Counted from the stretch's first letter, positions 1-12,345 are shown. The stretch: 64,000 bases of DNA from Manduca sexta (GCF_014839805.1 NC_051126.1:5402609-5466608), one strand, 5' to 3'. Translations and numbers: made by a program. Notes: a model not told the origin generated them from the sequence alone.

Positions 1-3000
1 CATTATTGGAAGCGCGGACAGATTCAGCCAAATTAATTTCCACATAACACACAACATAAATATACATGTATGCGAATATAAACTGTTTTCGGAGGGAGTA
101 CAAAGGGACTGATAGGTACACAATGTCCGATTTTGGCCGATTGCATCTTATAATATAAAATATTATTAAAACAGTAGAAATAGATTGTCATTACTATTGG
201 AAAAATCGATTGCGGAATCGGAATAAAAAGGGCTCCCGGGAGGAAATGTTTGAAAGGAACAAGAAATTGGGGTGAGTTTTATAAATTTATATATTAGTAT
301 GTATGTTTAAAGACCACACAGGATCGAGAAGTCACACGTTGGCCGAAGCCGAAAATAATTGTATGTATTAACATCTTTACATAACACTATGATTAACTTT
401 TTTTTAATCCGCGAGTTAAATAATTTATGGTTATAATTAGCCTAGCTGAAAAGCCTTTCCTGCTACAAAAGTCTCTAAAGCAATACGACGCCAAAGTCAT
501 CTATCCAAAATATCAGATTAAAAATTTCTGTTACTTCCCATAGAAGCAAATTATCAGGATAAAAGTAACCTATAAGATAATCCCGGACATGGTCTACTCG
601 TATGCCAAATTTCATGAAAATCCGTTTAATTGTTTCTGCGTAAATTTCTAACAAACATAGAAACATCAAAACATTTTGCCAAATTGTTGCATTTTTAATG
701 TTAGAAGTAAGATAATAAGTACAAATTATTTTATATACTCTAGGTTGTAAGACTAAAAAAACATAGAATGTAATTTGCGTGATTCAGACAAAATACTGGT
801 CTTCACTTTAAGCTAGAAAGCTTAAAAATGTAAGGGAGAAGGAAAGTATGCAACATGACTCAGTTCTTAGTAATATCCTTGAGATATGTCCGGTTACGAA
901 TGAGTATTTATGAAATTATTTACTTTTTTTTTCAATATCAAAATAATTAATGGTCAATAACAATACGAAGCATAAGTTAAAATAGATAATAATTTTAAAA
1001 CATTTATTAAAATAATACCTGTTCAACCTTAAAACTATGTTTAATAATAACAAAAACATCATAATTTCACAAAAAACTTTTTACTAAACAATTATCGTAT
1101 TACTTCGCGAACGTATATAAACTTCCAACGAATGTGCGAAATTTCACGCTTCTCTATAACAATTCATAGTAAATCGTGGCGAGAGATTATGAGTCAAAAT
1201 AATATGGCGTTAAGGCGGTTACAATGGTCGGTTTCAGATAAAGCAAGTATTAAATACTTTGCGGTCAGCTCCTGCTTCGTGAGTCACTTTAAATTATCGA
1301 AAAGTCAACAAACTTTTAAATAAAGGGTTCCGCTGAATAGAACTATAAAAGTTCTTTAAATAATAGTTTTTTTTATAAATATATTTGTACTCCTAACTCT
1401 TATGATTTTACACTCAACGTAAAATCTTAAAGGAGTAATAAAATGGAGCATATCTTCTTATAGTTGAAATAACAAAATAAAAGCCTAATACATAAAACAG
1501 TTTACGCTTTTAAATAAATACAAAATCATAACATAAATTTAAATGACCTTAAAAACGAAACGAGATGTTCCCAGAAATCTTGGTTCAGTGCTTTAATCAT
1601 AGTTGCGACTATGATATGATAATTTTGTTTCTTTTTTATACCGTGCTCATTTCCTTGTCTGAGTATCTTTAAAAGAAATTACTCTAAAAATCAACGCTAC
1701 GAATAAAATTACTCAAGTAACTCTCAAAAGAACATCCCACGTACAAAGACGGATTTTCTTGTGGCCGAACTCTAAAATCCTTTTTTGTCGACTTTGTATC
1801 ATTAGGCGAGTGAAAAAGAGACGCAAACGAATGGGAAAAGATACGTACCTGTAACAAGTCGAGTGATGAGTCAGATTATCTGGAAAATATACGTTTTAAT
1901 AAATAGCTGGGAGTTAGTACTGGCAATGAAATAGATTTATGGCCAAATGAATAGTGATTTGGAATTGCTTAAGTTTCGCTTTTTTATATTTTTATTTAAT
2001 TAAACAGGGTTGGTCAATAGACATAATATTATCAGTAAGCTAAAGGTTAAATTTCAATACTTTTTTTATACGTTGGAAATAGTACATTATTGTTTAAAAA
2101 ACCATAACTTTAAAGACATGCAACTTTTTAATAATCACAAATGAATAATATTGATTATAAATATAATCAAAGGTAAGTTTTTACCTAAACTTTCTAAGGT
2201 ACGCAGCACATTCATTGCTCACGTGTCACCAATACTAAACCACATGTAACTTTTATTCCTAATACTGAATACCGGGAACATAACACATTAAAATCGAATT
2301 ATAGATACAAGATGTCGCTTCACGTTGTAAGGCTTATATGTATACGCTGCCTTAGAAGTTAACTTTTGATATGTAATTAGAATGAAATCAAATTAGGTAC
2401 ATTCAAACGAAATTTTTTCCAGATCTTGGATAACATCAAATATAGTAAGTAAGTATTGACATAATCATTATTTACCTTTACAAATCACAATAAAATATTA
2501 CCCGTTTCGCTGAAAGAGTAACCGTTTTTAATGTTGTTGTGTGAAGTGATACGCTCGGATATCAGCCACTGATACATAGTAATCAACACGAGTGAATTGT
2601 TTTTATTGGCACTCGGCCCCAACAAATGGCCCCGAACCGTCTGGCTTACAATGTTTACAGTTTTTTTCCAGTTTCCCACAAGTACAAAACGGCAATGTTT
2701 CTTGTCACTGCCATATTAATGTACTGAATTATTCTTGATGGCTTCTCTGGAAGAGTCTAGAAATGCCTGCTAATCTTTTCGAACGAACAGATAGCCGTCT
2801 TCTATCCAATATCATTGAGATCGTGCATTGAGTTAAATGGGACCGAGAATTGACGAAATACGTACCACGAACTCCATTATTTTAAATTTGTTTTATAAAG
2901 TAATATAAAATAATATTTAGAGTAAAAGAGTGCAAAATTAAAAACATGAACAATATTATCTTCTCAGTCAATAAATCAATTAACATGTTTTGTACAGGAT

Positions 3001-3805
3001 ATCTTTTTGCGTAAAAGTGAAGTTTCCCTCCATATTTTACGATTAGCGTCCATTTTAGTGCTGTTATTACGCTTGGCAATGGCCGCCCGTTTACGGAACG
3101 AATATCTTGATCAGTGCGTCATGTGGCAGGAACCACCTGTCATTAGTCGCGAACACGTCATTGTGCCGTAATGTCTTCGACAAAGACATTTTTGCTGATT
3201 ATTTATATATAATTTTATTTATGATAAATAGTTCTATAAAGCACATAAACATGATTTTATAGATAAATGTATCTATCTACATGGTCAACAATCTATCAAA
3301 GTTGTATTTTATATTTTTACCTATTTGTTTTCTTCATTGTATTCGTCTCTTAATTGTTTAAAAATATTATTATAGTAAATGATAATAAAACAGGATTCGA
3401 TAGGATTTTATTTTCCAATAATGGAACTTTAGAATAGTTTTGAATGTTCAGATAACGCCAAACTGCTTGAACAAACACAAACAAACACATCGCTTGTAGG
3501 TTTCTACAGGGTAGGGCGCGGAGCTACGATATATCGATCGAACGATTGGTAGATCAGGCAAATATCGCCTTCCGCACTACACTCCGGCTCCACCTACTAC
3601 CAATGTTTGACGACATCTATATAACATATAAATTATCTAAAAATATACTAACAAAGTATACACAAATCATATTTAACTTTATTTGTTTTCACTAACGGCA
3701 TTTTAATTTAAGCAATCATAGAGCTTCGGTAAACAAAATTTTATTACACAAAACTTCTTTCATTATTCATAACAACCACTATAGCAGTAAAGTAATCAAT
3801 ACCAT
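1..3805. other. AT-rich non-coding stretch
   Basis: I see no supportable gene here. Open frames are all under 70 codons and of ordinary AT-rich chance composition. The stretch holds one repeat relic (551-668, listed separately), a small 8-bp hairpin near 1594-1614, and a modestly GC-richer patch at 3500-3600 with no recognisable content. Confidence 0.6.
551..668 (+). repeat. Relic of CTAGC/TAGAT interspersed repeat (3' half)
   Basis: The order of short blocks 'GGATAAAAGTAACCTAT', 'TATGCCAAATTTCAT', 'AAAATCCGTTTAATTGTTTC' and 'AACAAACATAG' matches the 3' half of a repeat family widespread in Lepidoptera, which appears in more complete form at 58660-58876 and 11326-12345. The 5' 'CCCGCG' head is missing or decayed. 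Family membership is inferred from memory and from the other copies in this window. Confidence 0.5.
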
Positions 3806-4165
3806 TGCCTTCGTGGCGTAGTTGTGATTTTACACTGTACGAGACCAAAATAACCAATAAAACCACGCACCAAAATAATGAGGATTGGGTTTTTCTATCT
3901 TAAAAGAAATACTCAGTCGCAGCTCGGAGTCAGGAAATTAGCGGTGTGATACCCCTGTGCCTGGGAAAGTGCGTAAAGCCGTTGGTCCTCCTCGTGATCT
4001 CTCTTCGGGCATGTCGGATTGCCGTGCCACCGAACTACGTGAGTAAATGAACAAAGAGTGCACCTGTGTGTTACTCAAACACTTGTGCACTATAATATCT
4101 CCATTCTCCTGCATTGGCTGATCTGTGTTGAAATTGGCCGCCGTGGTCGAAATTCGGTTAGAGAG
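3806..4165 (+). repeat. SINE copy, family 1, decayed tRNA-like head
   Basis: This shares several blocks in the same order with the copy at 8896-9185: 'GATTGGGTTTTTC.ATCTTAA', 'ACTCAGTCG', 'TCGGATTGCCGT', 'CTTGTGCACTATAATATCT' and a 3' block around 'TTGGCCGCCGTGG'. The tRNA-like head is poorly preserved and no B box is visible. The copy is about 75 bp longer than its sibling because of extra sequence between the ACTCAGTCG and CTTGTGCAC blocks. It is a retroposed, non-coding element typical of moth and butterfly genomes. Confidence 0.75.
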
Positions 4166-5350
4166 GAATCAAAGTAACCAAACAATTTATATTTTTCTTT
4201 GTAATACGAATACAGATTACAAACGCAAATCGTTTAAACGCTACAATCAACAAAAAAGGACAAAAAAACAAAGCAAAGGGATATCATATAAAATAAACAG
4301 GAAATGTCTATATTTACATCGTCATTTCCCCATCCTTTTTCTTTTTATTTTTTCATTCACCAAAGATCTGCAATTTGAATTTATCATTTTACATGTGAAA
4401 AGAAAATAATTATGTCTTTATTGTAACAAATGATCACAACGATATGAGATACAATTTCTTATTAATGATCAAAGAAAATACTAAACTGAAAATACACAAA
4501 ATACACATCTAAAAACCCCGTTATAACCTGATTTGAATGATGGGGCAAAAAAGCAAAAAAATATGTATTATCTATCTTCGCATCCCAGTAACGTCGCCTT
4601 TTATATGTTACAGATAAAATATTTCTAGATAACTAAAGAGATTTATTAGCAAACATATAATTTTCAGTCATGTGTACTTTGTAATCTTTAAATTAGTATC
4701 TTTATGTTGAAAAAATATAACTAGTTGATACTAACATACATTCAAAAAGAATCTTAAAAAATACAGGTATTTCTTTATAATCGTCAAGAACTGCACTAAT
4801 CATTTTAATTAATTTGAACGAGTGTAAACTATTTCCCTCCTTTATCAGTCGGATAAAACAATGTCTTGTGGAACGCAAGCCCGAGCAACAAGTGACGCGT
4901 CCCTCACGTAAGGATTTGTTTAACTTGTTGATTTATCGCGATCAGTGCTTAATAATCACATAATCCGATTAACAAATTCAGAGGGGTGCGCATACTTTAC
5001 AATCCTCTGATACGTAGATAAACTTGTTAAAACATGGATATTTATGCGATGAAAATAACTTTTATATTTGAGGTTGATGTCACGCAGTCGCTCGTCTAAA
5101 AATTAATGACAAATTGTTTCTGCCATATGCGTGAAAAAGTATGTTGTATTGAACCCACATTAAGGGCATATGGAAAGAGAACGCATTATACATTTTAATA
5201 TAAATAACAGTCAATCTCGACAACTTTATAAATAAGAGCTATCAGCTAAGACAAATTTACCTACTCGTCTTTACATAACAGAGTTTTTGGAAAAATAGGT
5301 TAGGTATATAAAAAATTAAATCTAAATTTTTGTATTAAAAATAGAATTAC

Positions 5351-5414
5351 ATTACTTGAGCTTTATTCGAAACATTTGATTAATTACTTGAGCTTTATTC
5401 GAAACATTTGATTG
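5351..5414. repeat. 32-bp tandem duplication (two copies)
   Basis: The unit beginning 'ATTACTTGAGCTTTATTCG' at 5351 is repeated immediately at 5383. The two copies agree at 31 of 32 positions, differing only in the last base (A in the first, G in the second). Near-identity implies a recent local duplication. Confidence 0.9.
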
Positions 5415-7991
5415 AAATGCGAAACGGATCAAATGTTCAAAATATTGTCATTCGTGTATGATGATTATTGAAAAAGACACCATTTTAGATTTACCTACAT
5501 TATTAATTGCAATATACCTCTTTCACAATAAACAAAAAGTTATATCGCACGTGTGATTTAAACATTTATATGTAATTGAATTTGTCGACGAAACGGTGAA
5601 AAATTACCAAGATTCAATCAACTGGAGTGAAGCCAGAGCATTGGAAGAATAACTTTCACTCAGAATTAAAACTTTCAAAATATACAGGTACCTCGTTATA
5701 TGTTTGTAAATAAATGCACAAGTACTCGAATATCACGTGTTTATAGTGATTTTAAAATATATTTTTTATCCACAGGACAAGTAGGTAGCGACCAGGTCCA
5801 GAACCGAATATTTTTTTATAAACATATTATTTTAATTTTCCTAAGTTAATTCCAATTAAATGGTTTTGATGATTGTGAAGAATATTTGCGATGCTATTAG
5901 GAGCTAACAAGCACCCCAATATATTCTAGATTAATACACCATTTAATTTTTTTATTCTATTTCACGCGATTTTATTATTACTAGGGCTCTCTCGAGTCTT
6001 CTTTTATACTACGATAAGTTTAATGAAAATTATAGCACCAGTGACAGAGAATTAACATGTTCGTTTACATGCAGCGCCGTGCTAACTTTACGGATGGTAA
6101 TCTCTAAGGTATTGATTTTTTTTTAATTCTAAATAAATCCTGCGAGCTTCTAGGGCTGTATTAATAAATGCCCTATTTGAGAAGGATCTCAAGTAAATAT
6201 TTAATGTATTGAACTATGAAATAAACAACAGCGGCGAGGGATGAAATTCTCCGTAAAGGAACCCGACACATTTATAAGTACTAATAATACGCATAATTGC
6301 GGGTTGGAAACCGTTCTAATGATAATTTGATGTTACATAAATTACGAAAGGGAAGCCGGCTGGAATCGGATTATATGGACCCTTCGCTACTGATAAACAA
6401 ATCTTAAGTTGTCATTCAAGAGCTTGTTCTCAGCTGAGTCAGCTAATCAAAATCCGTTATATGCTGTGCCTGAAGATATCGTATGAGATGTTGTTGAATT
6501 CTGATTATTAAGTAGCGACGATCTTAAGAGGCTGAATTTATATTAACAGCATCTTAGCTAACATCGCACCTAAACAGAAACTGAGTTGCGTCAATTAATA
6601 AGACCCCTTGTGTTGTACTGCACATCGATTCTCAGACATAATGGCCACTACAATAAATAAAAATACTTTATTTATCATGTAGGCGAACAAAGTTGCACAT
6701 ACTCGTATGATACGTCAAAACAATGTATAAAAATAATTAATACAAGGTACAAACCGAAATAACCAGCTTGAGATGACATAATGACTAAGCATGGCAAGTC
6801 TACCATGGTTGCCCCTTAGATCTGATCACCGAAACTAAACTCTTCAAATGGTGAGGCAACCCTTTATATACACAACTGTGACAACATTAATTTGACTACA
6901 CTACTACTTTCACATAGTATATCCATAAATCTTTAACAAGAATTATACATAAGTGCCTACTTAGGAATAAATATGGAATAGAAAGATGAAGTAACCAATT
7001 GAACGGCCTGCGTCTGATGTGGTCACGTGGTCTCGTCACGTTGTAAACTCGGTCGTACTCTTAGCGTCGGTGCCTGCTTGAGACGTTCTGATCGTTTTAT
7101 TAGTTTCCAACAATTCCAACTAAAACATCAATATCTAAAGGAGTTTCCCGACTGCTAGGATAGGTAAATAATAAATATGCTATTGCTTTGTAAACGTTAC
7201 AAAGTTTTATTTGAGTGAGTTCTTACAAAATCACATACAAATCATAGAACATCAAAGTATTATACAAGTAACATACACGTATAGTAAATACAAAACAAAG
7301 TAACATTCATCAATTTATTGACAATTTATGATTACTTATTTAAAAAAAAATTGCGCCATATATTTTTTTTGGATACAAAAAATCAATTTTTTGCGCAATA
7401 TTCTAATTATTTAAGCTAGCCGTCATATACATACATTATGGGACACATTTTCTATCTCTGTCTATTCTTCTGAGATAAAAATGTAACGCTCTATAGGTTT
7501 GCAATGAGCATTGTTTTAAAATAAAATTCGATACAGAACAAATTGGTTATTACCCAAGCATATTCTAATTACTTATCTAGATGTGGGTAGGTGATAATGT
7601 ATGTTTGACATGTTGTCTAAAAGAGAAAGTCTTGAGAAAGGACACGACAACTTAATGAATAGATACTCAACACATTTAGACAACTGCTCAAGTTCTATAC
7701 TTAATAAAATACCGTTACTCGTGTTTATTTATATCAAGGATATCAGTAATTATTTATAAATACACGAAAATTTCAGTAGGTATAAAAATGCTTGATCTCA
7801 ATTGCCAGGATAATATTCACTGCTTCAAATTATTATAGGTACGAGCACTGAACTTGCCAGATATTCAAAAAGGGTTTCACTGTATACCGCTCTTGCGTAG
7901 AGATAGGACTCGTACTATAAAGTGGTAGCAAGGCTTCATTAGCTTTGACTGTACCTACTAATAATACTTTATCTAAAATATATAAAGTTGA

Positions 7992-8002
7992 CCCCCCCCC
8001 CC
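7992..8002. repeat. Poly-C run (11 C)
   Basis: Eleven consecutive C residues lie in otherwise AT-rich DNA. This is a homopolymer prone to length error, with no function evident. Confidence 0.9.
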
Positions 8003-8895
8003 TCTAAATTTAATGGAGCTGAGTGTTGTAATTACTGCGACATAATTAGCTCACTAACTAACTATAGTTACGAATAATAAGTTACGAACAATGATACTTT
8101 TGTACTTCCCTGCTTTTACTAAATCCTTAGTAGGTAGGTACTTCAGATATTTCATTTAAATATTACTCATCACCCATTAGTGGGCGCAAAAATAAAATGT
8201 CCATACCATAAAATATATTAAAAATAAAAAACTATAAATATAAAAAGTTATACATATTTTTTAAATAATGCCCGTATTCGATTTTTTTTTTGTTTTCATC
8301 TTGAAACCAACTTTAAACAAAAACAATTGAAAAACAGAAGAGTTCGAAATTCAAACAGTTGAAACCCGCTCGTAAAAGGATTCGAACCAGAGGTATAGCG
8401 GTCACGCTGTCACGTTAGGAACTTTGTTTAACAAACATAAGTCACGTGACTGCTGTAAGGTTGAACTCGCGTGGCTAATGTGTTAATATGTTAAGTGCAT
8501 TCCACTGATATTAGTATTATGTCGGTATTTAATAAGGAATCTAGCACCTGTATTAATTATTGGTAGGTAATCGTGTTTTGTGACCTAATTCCTACTTAAA
8601 GGTTTAAATTTGGAAGTGTAAGGTTCATGCCGCAATAAACTGTACATTGTAAGCTTTCTTGATGATACTACTGTTTTATTTATACTTAATACCTAAACTG
8701 TAGTTTATTTTTTCAATTCTCCACAAATCGAATTCTAATTGTAATAAGTTATTTTATTTACCTACAATGTAGTACATAATAGTAATTTCGGCCACAACAT
8801 CAACAGTTCTACTTCAAGGTTGCAAATTTACAAAAGAAAATATGATTTTTTTTAGCTGTATATAAGTAAGCAATAAATATATAATGATTTACTTG

Positions 8896-9185
8896 ACTGC
8901 CTCGGTAATGTAGTTATAATACGTACGCAGTGCGAGAACAACTATAACCCTGAAGTCCTGGGTTCGAGTCCTGAGCAGGCCAAAGATAATTGGGATTGGG
9001 TTTTTCCATCTTAAAAATTACTCAGTCGGTCATTTTGGTCCTGCGCCTTATCTCTCTCCAGTCGTATCGGATTGCCGTCACAACAGATACTTGTGCACTA
9101 TAATATCTTCTGCGCACCTAGTTGATGTCCGTTGATATTGGCCGCTGCGCCGTGGAGCAAATTGGGCTAGGAGGCTGTAATTAAA
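8896..9185 (+). repeat. SINE copy, family 1, with tRNA-like head
   Basis: The head at 8896-8975 resembles a tRNA gene. An A-box-like region lies around 'TAATGTAGTTATAATACG', and a B box 'GGTTCGAGTCC' lies at 8961-8971. The body repeats the blocks of the 3806-4165 copy ('GATTGGGTTTTTCCATCTTAA', 'CTTGTGCACTATAATATCT', 'TTGGCCGCTGCG', 'GGGCTAGGAGG'). An internal RNA polymerase III promoter with a conserved body is the standard tRNA-derived SINE design. The head is too diverged to be a working tRNA gene. Confidence 0.8.
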
Positions 9186-9648
9186 ATATGTATATAATAA
9201 TTACGTAGTCTTCATCGTATAGCAAAATAAGACGTATTTTGTGGTGTATAAAGTTGTTACCAGAGCCTTGTGATAACAAAACATTATTGATAACAATAAA
9301 ATTTAATTATTTTTCGGATATTATCGTGGTTTTAAAATTAATTAAAATTCTTAAAATAATTAAATTTTGGTGTCTAACATTCGCGTAAACATAAGAAATC
9401 ATTATGATAAGAATAAGACAAATATAAGTACACCATACAAACTTTACCGCCTCCTATTTTGCGAAGAAGGGTATCTCATCAAACTTACGTCATCTAGGGA
9501 TGAAACTGATACATGCGGGTATAAAATCGATGATTCCTTTTTTATACGGGTAAGTAAAAGCAACCCTATTGTACCTGATGATAAGTAGATTGGCGTCCAA
9601 ATAAAATATCAATTGATGATGATTATTTCTCTTTAATCGGTAGAATAA
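9186..9648. other. Non-coding spacer with repeat relic
   Basis: AT-rich DNA. An open frame at 9367-9588 begins at GTG and runs into the repeat relic at 9541-9600, so it is not taken as a gene. Confidence 0.5.
9541..9600 (+). repeat. Relic of lepidopteran dispersed repeat ('CCTGATGATAAG' type)
   Basis: The string 'ACGGGTAAGTAAAAGCAACC' followed by 'GTACCTGATGATAAG' and 'GGCGTCCAA' matches, from memory, a very common lepidopteran retroelement-derived segment (consensus like CACCTGATGGTAAG...GGAGTCCAA). It is diverged. A reverse-orientation relative is at 40707-40775. Confidence 0.5.
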
Positions 9649-9978
9649 TACCGACGAAAATCGAATATACAGAAGCTGATCCCAAAATACGACACACTGA
9701 AACCTCTACTTCACACTAAGTATATTATGTGGACACTATCTGAGCTCAAATATCCGACAATCAACAATACAAACCTTGCTCGGTCTTTAAAATTAAATTT
9801 GAACAAAAATACCGCCACATTCCACGTGTATGAGGTTCAGAAATTAGAGAATGAGCCGCTAATGAACGTGTTACAGGCTGACCCCGAGGTGAAGGTAATG
9901 GCTCCGTTGTTCGGCCATAAACTTGAAACTTACACTGGTAATGAATTAGACTATACGTGCAGTTGTTGTTGGATATAA
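9649..9978 (+). CDS. Unrecognised coding-like open stretch, possible terminal exon
   Basis: The frame is open for 109 codons between TAA at 9646-9648 and TAA at 9976-9978. The first ATG is at 9727, giving 83 residues starting MWTLSELKYP and ending ELDYTCSCCWI. Alternatively, 'AATATACAG' at 9664-9672 could be a splice acceptor in phase 0, giving a terminal exon of about 101 residues starting KLIPKYDTL. Codon use is varied, with mixed third positions, and the residue composition is balanced with an acidic, amphipathic middle (VYEVQKLENEPL), unlike the K/N/I/F-rich chance frames elsewhere in the window. The last four residues CCWI could formally be a CAAX prenylation motif, but that is weak. I see no signal peptide or membrane segment and do not recognise the family. 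No clean AATAAA follows; ATTAAA lies just downstream near 9985. It could be a host exon, a young gene, or a retro-pseudogene fragment. Confidence 0.35.
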   Translation, partial: YRRKSNIQKLIPKYDTLKPLLHTKYIMWTLSELKYPTINNTNLARSLKLNLNKNTATFHVYEVQKLENEPLMNVLQADPEVKVMAPLFGHKLETYTGNELDYTCSCCWI

Positions 9979-11325
9979 ATTATATATTAAATGAAACGAA
10001 ATTGCACCAAATACATTTATAAATACCATATAAGTGCAAGTTGCAGTCGTGCACGGATAATTCCGTAGAAACTTGTAGGTGTATAATTATATGTGAATTC
10101 AAACTTTATAAACTTAACTTTTCCGTTTAATCCCTATAAATGATTATTGCAACTATCGCAAAATATAATTTGAAATTGTAAATTGGCTTATTTGTTATTA
10201 AAGTAGATATTTCGTTTTCAGGTTTTTATCTTTACATAGGCTGTAATACCGTAGACCCAAGTATTTAATATAAATATAAACTTGATACCTCTACGCGTTC
10301 CTGTAAAAAGGCTCATGATAAACAGACAGACGGCTAAGCTAAGTGATCCTACAAAGGTTCCTTTTGAGATACGGAACCCTATTAAAAAAACAAAGGAACA
10401 ATTTGTTCAACTTATGGTATATGAGCTCTGCAAATATATGGAATAAGATAGAAATCTTACATGGATTGGGACTATATACTATACGATACTTGTACTAAGT
10501 ATTATTATATCTTACTGACTTCGATTTTAAGATAAATTCTTCGATTTTTTTATTCATAATTTCAACCCTTAATATTATAAGTATAAGGCAATATTCAACG
10601 CATTGCCCTACACTTATTTTTTAGAATTTACCTAGGTACATTACAGGTCGCAAAGGTAACCTTAAACATCAGGTACACAATATAGCCATTGCGAAAATCT
10701 ACAATTAAGAGTATAAGGTAATTCAGTAAGTGAGACAATTCTTACATATCATATCATGCGAAGAACTTTGTTTAATAATATTTCCTAAAATCCTTTTGAC
10801 ATGGCAAACTAAGTTTTCATTTTACACGCAAATGTAATCATAAAAAAGAAATAAAGGATAAAAGCAACAAGTTGACAAACTATGATATTTTGTTCGGTAT
10901 AATTCATGCTTTGTTTTTGTGGCTGTCAAATTTATTAACAAAAGAAAGAAGGTGACAAAACAATAATTAATAACATTTGTTCAATAGTGTGAAAAGTTAA
11001 AGGATAATGATGAAAAATTTCAATAAAAACTGCATAACAAAATCACCTGTACAATATCAAACCGCAATCCTGATGAGGCCACGTCCCATATCGCTAAGTT
11101 CAAATTTAGGTCAGGTTGCACGTGACAAGCTGCATAAAGTTTCATATCGATATTGTTTCAAATGGTAAAGCGTAGTGAATGTTTAAATATCGACCAGCGT
11201 TTGTATGGTACTTAGAACATTCTACAAAAGGTTATTTGGCATTAAATGTCATTCCTTGTAAGTTATATAAACATAAATTACATGAAAGTTCTACATCTTA
11301 ATTAGTGTTTGATATTTATCTATTA
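9979..11325. other. AT-rich non-coding stretch
   Basis: Nothing gene-like is seen. One repeat relic (10297-10390) is listed separately. Confidence 0.6.
10297..10390 (+). repeat. Relic of arthropod retroelement 3' end ('ACGGAACCCT' type)
   Basis: 'AAACAGACAGACGGCTAAG', 'GTGATCCTA', 'GGTTCCTTTTGAGATACGG' and 'GAACCCTATTAAAAAAA' occur in the order I know from abundant lepidopteran LINE-like tails ending in an A-rich tract. No coding part is attached, so it is a truncated copy. Confidence 0.55.
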
Positions 11326-11670
11326 CTAGCTTTTGCCCGCGGCTCCGCCCGCATTACAAAGTTTTTCGGGCTAAAGTTTTCCGTTATAAAAGTCACGCTA
11401 TATATTTTCCCGGAAGCCTGTGTTCTTCCCAGGGTCTCAAACTGTCTCCATACCAAATTTCATTTTAATATGTTGGGTAGTTTTTGAGTTTAACACGTTC
11501 AGGCAGTCGGATGCAGCGGGGGACTTTGTTTTATAATATATTTTTGTAGAACTTTTTAAGAGGAACAATCCCGTCATACATCATTGTTGCATAACTTTAA
11601 CTTTTTACGCAGCGCACGCAATGGAAGCTCTCAAAACGAATAATTTTTCCCCGTTTTTGCAACATGTTTC

Positions 11671-12285
11671 ATTACTGCTTCGCTCCTATTGGTCATAGCT
11701 TGATGATATATAGTCTATAGCATTTCAAAAACAAAGTGCTTTCCAACACAAAAATATTTTTTCAGTTGGATCTGATAGTTCCTGAGATTAGCCATTACTG
11801 CTCCGCTCCTATTGGTCATAACGTGATGATATATAGCCCATAGCACTCCACGAACAAAGAACTATCCAACACAAAAATCTTTTTTCAGTTTGGACCGGTA
11901 GTTCCTGAGATTAGCCATTACTGCTCCGCTCCTATTGGTCATAGCGTGATGATATATAGCCTATAGCACCACACGAATAAAGAGCTATCCAACACAAAAA
12001 GAATTTTTCAGCTCGAACCGGTAGTTGCTGAGATTAGCCATTACTGCTCCGCTCCTATTGGTCATAGCGTGATGATATATAGCCTATAGCACTTCACGAA
12101 CAAAGGGCTATCCAACACAAAAAGATTTTTTTAGTTTGGATCGGTAGTTCCTGAGATTAGCCATTACTGCTCCGCTCCTATTGGGTATAGCGTGATGATA
12201 TATAGCCTATAGCACTCCACGAACAAAAGGCTATCCAACGCAAAAAGAATTTTTCAATTTGGACTGGTAGTTCCTGAGATTAGCG
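11671..12285 (+). repeat. Five tandem copies of a 123-bp unit
   Basis: Units run 11671-11793, 11794-11916, 11917-12039, 12040-12162 and 12163-12285. Each is exactly 123 bp and starts 'ATTACTGCT.CGCTCCTATT', with internal 'GTGATGATATATAGCC' and 'CTATCCAACACAAAAA', and ends 'CCTGAGATTAGC'. The first unit is the most divergent (for example ATAGCTTGATG, AACAAAGTGCTTTCC). The copies differ by substitutions, with no net length change in any unit. Confidence 0.95.
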
Positions 12286-12288
12286 CGT

Positions 12289-12318
12289 TCAAACAAACAA
12301 ACAAACAAACAAACAAAC
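12289..12318. repeat. (AAAC)n microsatellite
   Basis: About seven CAAA/AAAC units lie directly before the conserved 3' end of the repeat, at the place where other copies of the family also carry an A/C-rich tract. Confidence 0.9.
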
Positions 12319-12345
12319 TCTTCAGCTTTATATAATAGTATAGAT

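Larger units (their letters stand above)
4166..8895. other. AT-rich non-coding stretch
   Basis: No gene is supported. It contains a 32-bp tandem duplication (5351-5414), a run of 11 C at 7992-8002 that is unusual for this composition, and a patch at 6345-6400 ('GGGAAGCCGGCTGGAATCGG') that resembles transposon-derived sequence I cannot name. At 6655-6770 a segment contains TTTATT reading as AATAAA on the minus strand, possibly a decayed 3' end of a retroelement. All of these are low-confidence readings. Confidence 0.5.
11326..12345 (+). repeat. Interspersed repeat with CTAGC head and TAGAT tail, internally expanded
   Basis: The element starts 'CTAGCTTTTGCCCGCGGCTC' at 11326 and ends 'TTTATATAATAGTATAGAT' at 12345, the two ends typical of a common lepidopteran family. 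The usual 'CCAAATTTCATTTTAATATG' block is present at 11454-11473. Between about 11671 and 12285 a 123-bp segment is tandemly repeated five times, followed by an (AAAC)n microsatellite and 'CTCTTCAGCTTTATA'. Other copies here are only about 200 bp, so the 1-kb length comes mainly from the internal expansion. It carries no coding capacity. I cannot assign the family name (Helitron-like, LINE tail or SINE) with certainty. Confidence 0.7.

Noticed and set aside
1840..1895. Possible 31-nt minus-strand microexon between TTTTCCAG and CAGGTACGT
   Set aside because: Splice-like motifs of this quality occur by chance, and no neighbouring exon exists to pair with it.
4125..4409. 94-codon frame
   Set aside because: It starts at TTG inside the SINE at 3806-4165 and runs into lysine-rich AT sequence.
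8896..8975. Possible tRNA gene (B box GGTTCGAGTCC)
   Set aside because: The cloverleaf cannot be closed and the sequence continues into a SINE body, so it is a tRNA-derived head.
9367..9588. 73-codon frame
   Set aside because: GTG start; its end is the dispersed repeat relic at 9541-9600.
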